This document shows positions 57,812 to 64,000 of a stretch of 64,000 nt of DNA, one piece after another. Position 1 is the stretch's first letter. The number at the start of each line of letters is the position of its first letter. The translations under genes and the position numbers were made by a program. The DNA is from Bacillus sp. M6-12 (GTDB lineage: Bacteria; Bacillota; Bacilli; Bacillales; DSM-1321). The stretch covers positions 1 to 64,000 of the forward strand of contig NZ_PGVF01000001.1 of assembly GCF_002860285.1 (NCBI RefSeq). Reading direction: 5' to 3'. The notes under the pieces were generated by a model. That model did not search any database. It had not been told where the DNA came from and saw nothing but the letters and a program-made list of their open reading frames with translations.

Positions 57812-58090
57812 TTGGAAAACAGAGAATTACAAGATTCAGCAATAGATATATGTGAGTTTATCCAAAACAAGAAAATCGGAACATTGCCGATGAAAAGTGA
57901 AAAATATGAAAAATACGCAATAGATATTGTGACGTTGACCAAATTAGGCTGGACTTTTGAGATTACAGACAATGGATTTGCTTATTCTTATGCTACGCAT
58001 AAGGAAGCAGAAACGGTGTTCTTTTCAACCGATGAAGAATTAGCAGAGTGGATAGCGTTACAATTTCAATTTGACGAGCATATAAAATAG
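57812..58090 (+). CDS. Hypothetical protein, 92 aa
   Basis: Not recognised. TTG 57812 follows GGAGGGAG. Mixed alpha/beta. Operon member. Confidence 0.6.
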   Translation: MENRELQDSAIDICEFIQNKKIGTLPMKSEKYEKYAIDIVTLTKLGWTFEITDNGFAYSYATHKEAETVFFSTDEELAEWIALQFQFDEHIK

Positions 58091-58101
58091 GAGATAAATA
58101 T

Positions 58102-58377
58102 ATGAAAAAAGAGATAGAATATCGGTTTCCTCAATATACGGACTTAATTGAAATCAGCGATACCAGTATTTTTAATACCAGTATCTCCTTTGACGATTAC
58201 CATAGTGTTATTATGGCTAAAGATACACATCATGGTGCAAGTATATTATTAGGTGTAAGCAAAGTATGGGAAGGATTAAGGTATAAACAATATTTATACT
58301 ACTTATCTTCTTATGAGAATGAAGAAGAACAAATGGTACATGAATGGTATTGTGAAGGGGAAATTCCGAACGATTAA
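58102..58377 (+). CDS. Hypothetical protein, 91 aa
   Basis: Not recognised. Beta-rich, Tyr-rich (YKQYLYYLSSYE). ATG after AGGAG at 11 nt spacing. Operon member. Confidence 0.58.
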   Translation: MKKEIEYRFPQYTDLIEISDTSIFNTSISFDDYHSVIMAKDTHHGASILLGVSKVWEGLRYKQYLYYLSSYENEEEQMVHEWYCEGEIPND

Positions 58378-58392
58378 TAAAAGGGGAGAATA

Positions 58393-58683
58393 ATGTTGAG
58401 AACAGAACAAGATTTAAAGGTGGAATTTGGTGGAGAGGAACACTCTTATGAGAAAAAGGAGCAAGTAGACTTAACCTATGTCATTCAACACTTGCTAAAC
58501 GAAAAGTTTGTGGTGCTAATCGAAAAGGGAGAGTATTTGGTTAGCTTTGGGTTGGGGGATAATGGAATCATTGCTTATTCTTGGAGTGGACAACCGCACC
58601 TGACAAGCTATGCAATTATTGAAAAAGCCTTCAGCAAAGGAATTTGGTTTACGATAAAAGAAACGAAAAGAACAAAGAAATAA
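58393..58683 (+). CDS. Hypothetical protein, 96 aa
   Basis: Not recognised. ATG after AAAGGGGAG. Mixed alpha/beta with a Gly-rich loop (FGLGDNG). Operon member. Confidence 0.6.
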   Translation: MLRTEQDLKVEFGGEEHSYEKKEQVDLTYVIQHLLNEKFVVLIEKGEYLVSFGLGDNGIIAYSWSGQPHLTSYAIIEKAFSKGIWFTIKETKRTKK

Positions 58684-58775
58684 ATGTGCAAAGTAGAACA
58701 ATAGATAGAGGCGTAACTATTTATATCCCTTCTTTCATGTTAGTAAGATATATCATCGAAAGGAGGGGTTTTTCT

Positions 58776-59492
58776 ATGGAGAAAATGTATATTTTATTAA
58801 CCAATACTGGAACAAATCTTTCAAAAATCATCAAATCTTATACGAAAGAACCTTATAATCACGCATCTATTTCCTTTACATCTGATTTAAGTGAGTTATA
58901 TAGCTTCGGAAGGAAAACTCCTAACAATCCGTTAGATGGTGGTTTTGTAAAAGAAAACATTTATTTTGGAACGTATCGAAAATATCCTGAAACTACATGT
59001 GCTTTATATGAAATAGAAGTGACAAAAAGACAGAAAGAAAAAATGATTAGAATGATTAAACTTTTCCAAAAAAACGAGTCATTCTATTTTTATAATTTCA
59101 TTGGTTTATTTGGTGTCGTTTTTAATGAACCTATTAATCGTGAATCATCTTATTTTTGTTCACAGTTTGTTGCGACAGTATTTAAAGAAGCAGGTATTTA
59201 CTTGTGGGAAAAAGAACCTGGTTTGCTCACACCAACAGACTTAAGTAGAGCAAAAGAGTTGAATCCCCTATATGAAGGAAAATTGTATGAATACCCACCG
59301 ATTCGGTGTAACCCTATCATTCATGCTCCAGTGAATTTTGAAAAATCATTAACAAAGGATTTTATCTATCCAACAAAGAGAACTTTATGTACCATCATTT
59401 ATCGAAATCCTGATTATTCATTTAAAAATGAATTCTTAAAAAGCAAAAAAGATTATTTTTTAGAAAAAGTAAAATTAAATTGGAGATTTTAA
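58776..59492 (+). CDS. Permuted papain-fold (YiiX/NlpC-P60-like) hydrolase, 238 aa
   Basis: ATG 58776 follows GAAAGGAGGGG. YNHASISFTS near the N-terminus provides the catalytic His, and YFCSQFVATVF near residue 130 the Cys, in the order His-then-Cys that marks circularly permuted NlpC/P60 enzymes such as YiiX. These may act on lipids, peptides or walls. No signal peptide, so probably intracellular. Confidence 0.7.
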   Translation: MEKMYILLTNTGTNLSKIIKSYTKEPYNHASISFTSDLSELYSFGRKTPNNPLDGGFVKENIYFGTYRKYPETTCALYEIEVTKRQKEKMIRMIKLFQKNESFYFYNFIGLFGVVFNEPINRESSYFCSQFVATVFKEAGIYLWEKEPGLLTPTDLSRAKELNPLYEGKLYEYPPIRCNPIIHAPVNFEKSLTKDFIYPTKRTLCTIIYRNPDYSFKNEFLKSKKDYFLEKVKLNWRF

Positions 59493-59606
59493 AAGACTTA
59501 AAAACTTTTAATTCAGACAGGTAAGTGCTTTCATCGGAAATATTATCTCTCTCTTTTTTGTAAGATATAACAGGCAAGAAATAGCATAAAAAGGAGGGGA
59601 AAGATT

Positions 59607-59870
59607 TTGATTAGCCTAAAAGTGTTTGAAATTAATTTTTATTATTTGGTTGTAGCAGAATCAGCTAAACAAGCGGTGGAGTTTTTCATTTTATTAACAA
59701 GTGAACCTATTCATAAAATGAGAGAGTGTTCGGTTGAAAAAGAGGGCTTTGTTGTCTTTAATGAAGCCACGTATAGAATGAAAACTTTCCAAGAAATACT
59801 TTGTTCGATGATGGAAGAGCAGGAGACTATCAATATCCCCTTTGTTCTTCGTGCTAAACCGATTCACTGA
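59607..59870 (+). CDS. Hypothetical protein, 87 aa
   Basis: Not recognised. TTG after AGGAGGGG. Small alpha/beta fold with a FEINFYYLVVAES strand and a helix AKQAVEFFILLTSE. Confidence 0.6.
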   Translation: MISLKVFEINFYYLVVAESAKQAVEFFILLTSEPIHKMRECSVEKEGFVVFNEATYRMKTFQEILCSMMEEQETINIPFVLRAKPIH

Positions 59871-59872
59871 TA

Positions 59873-59904
59873 AAGCATAGCCTTTGCTATGTTTTTTCTT
59901 TTTG
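59873..59904 (+). terminator. Intrinsic terminator
   Basis: GCATAG/CTATG stem with T6; ends exactly where the next class B operator begins. Confidence 0.72.
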
Positions 59905-59943
59905 TAAAAAATAATTTACTTTAATCTAAATTTATGGTATAAT
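59904..59943 (+). promoter_or_regulatory. Class B promoter
   Basis: GTAAAAAATAATTTAC (59904-59919), -35 TTTACT (59915-59920), 17 bp, TATAAT (59938-59943). Confidence 0.85.
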
Positions 59944-59995
59944 ACATATATAAATAAGCGACAGGAAACCTTGATGAAAAAGGAGAGAATAGAAC

Positions 59996-60154
59996 ATGGG
60001 CGTATGTTGTTATAAAAACTGTGAACAAGAAGCTACAACAAAAGGATTTGTCTTAGCACGTAATCCGAACGGTGGTCAGGACATTCCTACGGATGTAGAA
60101 GCGTGTGACAAACACAAAAAAGTACGTGGATTCTTTGAAAGTGAAGAAAAATAA
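59996..60154 (+). CDS. Small Cys/His protein, 52 aa
   Basis: ATG after AAAGGAGAG. CC at 4-5, Cys9, then Cys37 and His40 could bind one zinc. Otherwise hydrophilic. Not recognised. First gene of the 60-61.5 kb operon. Confidence 0.62.
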   Translation: MGVCCYKNCEQEATTKGFVLARNPNGGQDIPTDVEACDKHKKVRGFFESEEK

Positions 60155-60202
60155 ATAAAATAGATAGTTTCAAGAGACTTGTAAACAAGGGAGTGTAACA
60201 AG

Positions 60203-60607
60203 ATGGAGAAAACAATCGAAATCCTTTTAGAAGAAAACAAAAAGAGACCCTTAAAAGCAATGAATATTCTTTTAGAAAAAGTTGCTGTTGAGCAGGGATT
60301 GTCTTTAGAAATCGAATCCAATTTTTACGAATGCGAAGATGAAAAGGACTTGGTTCAGGGAATCTCTATTGGAAAGGAATTAGAGCAAACCCTTCAATCT
60401 CTTGGAGCAACCATGAATCCTTCTCTTCAGGAGTTAGAGAAAAAAGTAAATGAATATCAAGGGGAAGAGCCTTTTGAAGATACAGTGGAAATCGTCACAA
60501 AGGAAAATGCTTATATTGTTCCAGTCTTCATGGGTATTCTGAACAGAACCCTCTCTTTGTGGGTAGACATGAACGAACTAAAACCGAAATTGGCGGTTGC
60601 AATTTAA
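60203..60607 (+). CDS. Hypothetical protein, 134 aa
   Basis: Not recognised. ATG after AAGGGAG. Helical acidic N-terminal two thirds, beta-like end (AYIVPVFMGILNRTLSLWV). Confidence 0.62.
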   Translation: MEKTIEILLEENKKRPLKAMNILLEKVAVEQGLSLEIESNFYECEDEKDLVQGISIGKELEQTLQSLGATMNPSLQELEKKVNEYQGEEPFEDTVEIVTKENAYIVPVFMGILNRTLSLWVDMNELKPKLAVAI

Positions 60608-60625
60608 TAAAAGGGAGTTAAGAGT

Positions 60626-61072
60626 ATGCTGGTAAAAGAATTGTATGAATTGGTGAAAAGCGGTAAACACCCTATTGTGAAGTTTAATGAGAAAACACAT
60701 GAATTTATTGAAGAGTCCCTTGACCCTCAAATGATGGGTAAAATCATTGGAGTAACACAAGAGTATGAGGACAGTTACCGATTCCGTTTAGATATGAATG
60801 GATTTGAAGCTCACAATCAATCTGTTGCTCAACAGGATTGGAGAGATAAAGAAGGAGTACCTTGTCTAACTTGGTTTGAAGTGGGTCGTTATCCTGCAGA
60901 TGGAATTGAAGCAGTGTATCTCCCTGTGGATGCAAAAGCTCCTCTTGAAATCGTAGAGGAAGATTCTCTATTTGGAGAATATATCTCTGAAAAAAGTGAT
61001 AAAAGCTATGTAGAGTGGTTAGAAGAAATGGTGAATCGCTGTCGAAAAAAGAATGGAAATAAACCTGAATAA
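60626..61072 (+). CDS. Hypothetical protein, 148 aa
   Basis: Not recognised. ATG after AAAAGGGAG. Beta-rich core (IIGVTQEYEDSYRFRLDMNGF) with an acidic C-terminal helix. Confidence 0.62.
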   Translation: MLVKELYELVKSGKHPIVKFNEKTHEFIEESLDPQMMGKIIGVTQEYEDSYRFRLDMNGFEAHNQSVAQQDWRDKEGVPCLTWFEVGRYPADGIEAVYLPVDAKAPLEIVEEDSLFGEYISEKSDKSYVEWLEEMVNRCRKKNGNKPE

Positions 61073-61093
61073 AATAGAAGGAGTCAATTAAAA

Positions 61094-61291
61094 GTGAAGA
61101 ATAAATATATCACATTGTATAAAGCCCCTTATGGAGTTGTAAAAGGTATGCTGAAAGACGAAATGACCTTTGAAGAAGCAGAGAAGTTAGGAAAAGATTA
61201 TTGCCAAGAAAAAGGTTTTGGATATGTCGGAACATATACAGAAGACACCGTAGAACAAGCACATGAAGAAGTTATCCAGGGCATCCGATAA
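61094..61291 (+). CDS. Hypothetical protein, 65 aa
   Basis: Not recognised. GTG after AGAAGGAG. Small alpha/beta protein similar in length and pattern to the following 53-aa gene (both start N-K-x-Y-V/I-T/I-x-Y). Confidence 0.58.
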   Translation: MKNKYITLYKAPYGVVKGMLKDEMTFEEAEKLGKDYCQEKGFGYVGTYTEDTVEQAHEEVIQGIR

Positions 61292-61363
61292 AAAGGGTGC
61301 TTTTTCTTTGATAAAAACCTTATTTTTTAACTATAAAGATAAAAAGAATGAAAAAGGGGGTTG

Positions 61364-61525
61364 ATGAAAAATATGAATAAAAACTATGTTATTTATTACG
61401 AAATGCCACCAATGAGAGCTATCATGCACCGACCAGTGGTAGCGGAGAGTGAAGCTGAAGCAGTAGGAAAGTTGAAAGCACAGATTCAAATGCCGATTAA
61501 GATTCGTAAAGTAGAAGAGCAATAG
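61364..61525 (+). CDS. Hypothetical protein, 53 aa
   Basis: Not recognised. AAGGGGG precedes two possible ATGs (61364 and 61373). KNYVIYYEMPP opening, then a helix AEAVGKLKAQ. Possibly a distant paralogue of the preceding 65-aa gene. Confidence 0.52.
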   Translation: MKNMNKNYVIYYEMPPMRAIMHRPVVAESEAEAVGKLKAQIQMPIKIRKVEEQ

Positions 61526-61550
61526 AGAATATCAGAAAAAGAATGCACAC

Positions 61551-61586
61551 AAAAAGAGAACTGGAATGAACCAGTTCTTTTTTATC
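61551..61586 (+). terminator. Intrinsic terminator
   Basis: AGAACTGG/CCAGTTCT stem plus T6. Confidence 0.85.
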
Positions 61587-61716
61587 TTTACTAACTATCA
61601 ATACAGTTGTGAAACAAACACGTTATGTTAAAAAACAAGAAGAAATAGGTATTAATATCATAAATATACAGAAAAGATTCATACTTTCTCATACCTTCAA
61701 AAAATGATTCCTTTTA

Positions 61717-62475
61717 TTAGAAAGAACCGATAAGTTCAATTGCTCCTTCAATCAAAAAGGTAGCGTAAAAAACAATTGTTAGAATCAATATACGAATCAT
61801 ATAAAGAAAATGCTTCTTTGCTTTATAAAAACGAATTTTTCTACGGTTTACCTTCGTGTCAATCAATAGATTGGAAGCCTCTATCTCTTGAATAACTTTT
61901 GCAGAGATAGAATCTTGTAGATAGTTATTTCCTTCTCCTCTTATCATTTCTTCTTTTAAATTCTTCAAATAGAGAACATTTGGGATAAATTGCTTCATCT
62001 TACATTCATCATGAGCAAATACAACAATAGAATAGATGGGGATAGTCTTCATATTTACATGTATTTTCTTGCCTATCCTTTTACAGAATTTCTTAAAAAA
62101 CCTCATATGATATTGACTTTCCAATAAAGGATTCCAAATCCTACATTCTTTCCCATATAGGTGCTGAACCCATTTCTTTTGTTGGACACTCCCCTTTATC
62201 CACCCTTTAGTGTTCTTGGTTTCAATGAGATAGATGCCTTGTGGGGATAGTACAATATGGTCAAATTCAACGGTGTTCCCTCTATTATCTATAAGTAAGA
62301 CATTGTTTTTAACAGAATAGATGTCAGGAAGAGTATCCAGTATTTCTTGGACTGCTTTTTTCCCTTCTCTTTCAGATAGCTCAATTGATAGTTGTTTCGC
62401 TCTTCGTTTGTGACTATATATGGAAACGATTCTCCACAAAAGGAGTAACGAAACCAACCCTATAAGGATATACAT
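61717..62475 (-). CDS. Membrane-anchored NERD-domain protein 2, 252 aa
   Basis: ATG 62475 is preferred because the first ATG (62484) abuts GGAGG. N-terminal membrane helix, then NERD: TVEFDHIVLSPQGIYLIETKNTKG and KKWVQH with the same Asp and E-x-K residues as 54755, then a C-terminal hydrophobic helix (about 225-250). Same domain as the other NERD protein but bracketed by two helices instead of following two. Confidence 0.8.
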   Translation of the reverse strand: MYILIGLVSLLLLWRIVSIYSHKRRAKQLSIELSEREGKKAVQEILDTLPDIYSVKNNVLLIDNRGNTVEFDHIVLSPQGIYLIETKNTKGWIKGSVQQKKWVQHLYGKECRIWNPLLESQYHMRFFKKFCKRIGKKIHVNMKTIPIYSIVVFAHDECKMKQFIPNVLYLKNLKEEMIRGEGNNYLQDSISAKVIQEIEASNLLIDTKVNRRKIRFYKAKKHFLYMIRILILTIVFYATFLIEGAIELIGSF

Positions 62476-62576
62476 GAGGTTCATTCCTCCTTTCAGACTT
62501 TTATCATTATAGAAGGCAATGACCCTAATTATGTAAGAACAGAAGAGGTAAGACAGGGGGAGGAAACGTCTTTATT

Positions 62577-62616
62577 GTAAAAAATAATTTACATAAATGA
62601 AAATAAATGATACAAT
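62577..62616 (+). promoter_or_regulatory. Class B promoter
   Basis: GTAAAAAATAATTTAC (62577-62592), -35 TTTACA (62588-62593), 17 bp, TACAAT (62611-62616). Confidence 0.85.
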
Positions 62617-62645
62617 TGAATTATGATGCATGAGGGGGAAACATA

Positions 62646-63596
62646 ATGGAATATTCTACATTGATAAAGAAAGTCTTTGCAAAGAACAATGGACTTACAA
62701 TTACACTATTTAAAGAACCATTCTTTACAGATAGATTGCATTTAATGGAAAGACAGTTCGGGGCTTATACGAAGTGGGTTGCTTTCACAAAAGAATTAGA
62801 AGCATTTTCACAAGAACAGGATTATTTGGAACATAACAATAAAGTTCGGGATATGGTCATTCATTTTGTGAAACAGCATAAAGAGTATGAAAATTTTATT
62901 CAATGCAATATACAAGAACGCTTTCCACTTGAACGATTACAAATTCCGACTAAAAGTGTATTCCGAAAAGAAAACACAGGAAAAACGCTTTTAAGTATTG
63001 ATTTAAAGAGTGCTAATTACACAGCTCTACGTGCATTTCATCCATCATTGGTTGCAAATACTAATACGTATCAAGAATTTATCTCTCAATTTACGAAAGA
63101 AGATAGCATATTGCACTCCAAACATATGCGACAAGTCATTTTTGGCAATCTGAACAATAAACGATTAGCTCATATTGAGTCGTACTTTGTCCAACAACTG
63201 CTTCCAGTAATTACAGAACATTTTACTGTGGATGATATTGTAGCTTTTATAAAAGATGAAGTAGTGTTAGATATTACAGGAAAAGAAGAAAAGGTAAGTA
63301 CATTTGTTCAAGACTTGTTATCTAATGCGGAAAAACTTGATATCCATTTGGAAGTGCAACAATATATCCTAAAGGGGATTACCTCTTTTAAAAAAGGGGA
63401 AGAAGTGTTTGAAGAATTTTATCTGAAAGATTTCGAGAATGGACAAGTGGAATTCAAAGGCGTGTCATCCCTTTATTATCCTATGGTGCTTCGTGCTTAT
63501 TATGGAGAAGAAGTAACGAATAGTGACCTTACATTCTTCCATGAAGGATACTTGGCTCAATTTACAGAAGATATTCATTTCTTTATTCAAAAATAG
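62646..63596 (+). CDS. Compact protein with family-A-polymerase-like motifs, 316 aa
   Basis: LLSIDLKSANYTALRAF (Asp119 to Arg129) resembles polymerase motif A, D-x-S-x2-E-LR without its Glu. HSKHMRQVIFGNLNNKR (158-173) resembles the O-helix motif B. VAFIKDEVVLDI (Asp204-Glu205) resembles motif C (HDE). Motif order is right but distances are short and no exonuclease or thumb domain is evident. ATG after GAGGGGG, class B promoter. It may be a reduced or inactive polymerase-like protein; the resemblance is by eye only. Confidence 0.45.
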   Translation: MEYSTLIKKVFAKNNGLTITLFKEPFFTDRLHLMERQFGAYTKWVAFTKELEAFSQEQDYLEHNNKVRDMVIHFVKQHKEYENFIQCNIQERFPLERLQIPTKSVFRKENTGKTLLSIDLKSANYTALRAFHPSLVANTNTYQEFISQFTKEDSILHSKHMRQVIFGNLNNKRLAHIESYFVQQLLPVITEHFTVDDIVAFIKDEVVLDITGKEEKVSTFVQDLLSNAEKLDIHLEVQQYILKGITSFKKGEEVFEEFYLKDFENGQVEFKGVSSLYYPMVLRAYYGEEVTNSDLTFFHEGYLAQFTEDIHFFIQK

Positions 63597-63616
63597 GTAT
63601 CTAATTAAAGAGCATA

Positions 63617-63656
63617 AAAAAGAGAGTAGATAATTTTATCTACTCCTTTTTTGTTT
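63617..63656. terminator. Bidirectional terminator
   Basis: GAGTAGATAA/TTATCTACTC stem with T-runs on both sides. Confidence 0.85.
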
Positions 63657-64000
63657 TACATTAAGTGTTCCCATTGGAATCTCGATTCGTTTAGTTCTAC
63701 TTTTGGTCTATCCTTTAAAAGAGTTTGAACTTTTTCCTTTTTATCGTTAAGTTCAACAGGTAATTGCAACACTTCAATAAGTCGCTTAAAAGCAATAAAA
63801 TCTTCTTGTGAAATAAAGATAGCAGTAACGGTATCGTACACATGTAACTTCATATATGACTGTTCTTTACAATCTCCAACTAAACAAAAATGCTGACATG
63901 TATCAAAGAAGTTAGTAAAAGCTGTCTCCATAAATGCTTCTTCTTCATTCTCTGGTCTGCGTCTGCAACATCCAAATTGAAATTCACGAAGAATATCCAT
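63656..64000 (-). CDS. Hypothetical protein, at least 114 aa, touches window edge
   Basis: Not recognised. An ATG falls exactly on the last three bases, so this may be the real start or an internal Met of a longer gene. CCRRR and an H-x-C-x4-C-like cluster (CQHFCLVGDC) suggest a metal site. Confidence 0.55.
   Translation of the reverse strand: MDILREFQFGCCRRRPENEEEAFMETAFTNFFDTCQHFCLVGDCKEQSYMKLHVYDTVTAIFISQEDFIAFKRLIEVLQLPVELNDKKEKVQTLLKDRPKVELNESRFQWEHLM

Noticed and set aside
1..64000. CRISPR array, integrase or attachment site, insertion sequence
   Set aside because: No spaced direct repeats of CRISPR type, no transposase or recombinase gene and no tRNA-anchored repeat pair were found. 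The 12210 hairpin alone is not enough for an insertion sequence.

Overview
The window is AT-rich and densely packed with genes on both strands. It reads as part of a very large bacteriophage, or phage-like extrachromosomal element, of a Bacillaceae host. The evidence is many small unrecognised genes, tRNAs, phage-type nucleotide and RNA enzymes (class II ribonucleotide reductase with a group I intron, ThyA, DHFR, two RNA ligases, sliding clamp, UvrD-type helicase) and strong AAGGAGG-type ribosome sites with many TTG/GTG starts. Promoters are sigma-A-like. An alpha/beta-type spore protein (SASP) gene points to a spore-forming host. No virion structural, terminase, integrase or transposase genes were seen, so phage versus megaplasmid cannot be settled here.

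Layout. 0-6 kb: sliding clamp, tRNA-Leu/Arg/Met, a lipoprotein, then an RNA-rich kilobase holding a large structured RNA (about 590 nt), a short RNA with two AAGGAT-loop hairpins, a tRNA-like element and a C-rich small RNA. 6-17 kb: a methyltransferase-like protein, a 781-aa coiled-coil protein with a DUF2325-like end, an exonuclease-like protein, the SASP, a T4 Rnl1-type RNA ligase and a complete class A penicillin-binding protein. 17-34 kb: a cell-envelope region with a VanX-like dipeptidase, an ATP-grasp ligase with a DUF4176 protein, a DUF2157/GDYXXLXY pair, two SLT lytic transglycosylases, a transglutaminase-like lipoprotein and three paralogous anchored extracellular proteins. 34-43 kb: intron-containing ribonucleotide reductase, helicase and a CwlO-like NlpC/P60 endopeptidase. 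43-64 kb: mostly small plus-strand genes, including a probable ADP-ribosyltransferase, an Rnl2-type ligase, a dual-specificity phosphatase, Sir2, a NADAR-like protein, Nudix, two NERD proteins, a GNAT, a metallothionein-like peptide and a compact protein with family-A-polymerase-like motifs. DHFR and ThyA interrupt this on the minus strand.

Regulation is the clearest system-level signal. Two different palindromes overlap promoter -35 regions. Class A (TTGACTATAGTCAA and variants) marks promoters mainly from 1 to 42 kb plus one at 50.6 kb. Class B (GTAAAAAATAATTTAC, arms GTAAA-N6-TTTAC) marks promoters of the 44.8-62.6 kb block, plus the helicase promoter at 38.9 kb where it sits at the start site. 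In the class A and B examples listed as strong, the -35/-10 spacing is almost always 17 bp. This suggests two element-encoded regulators controlling two sets of genes: replication, RNA and envelope functions, and a putative host-takeover/NAD-related set.
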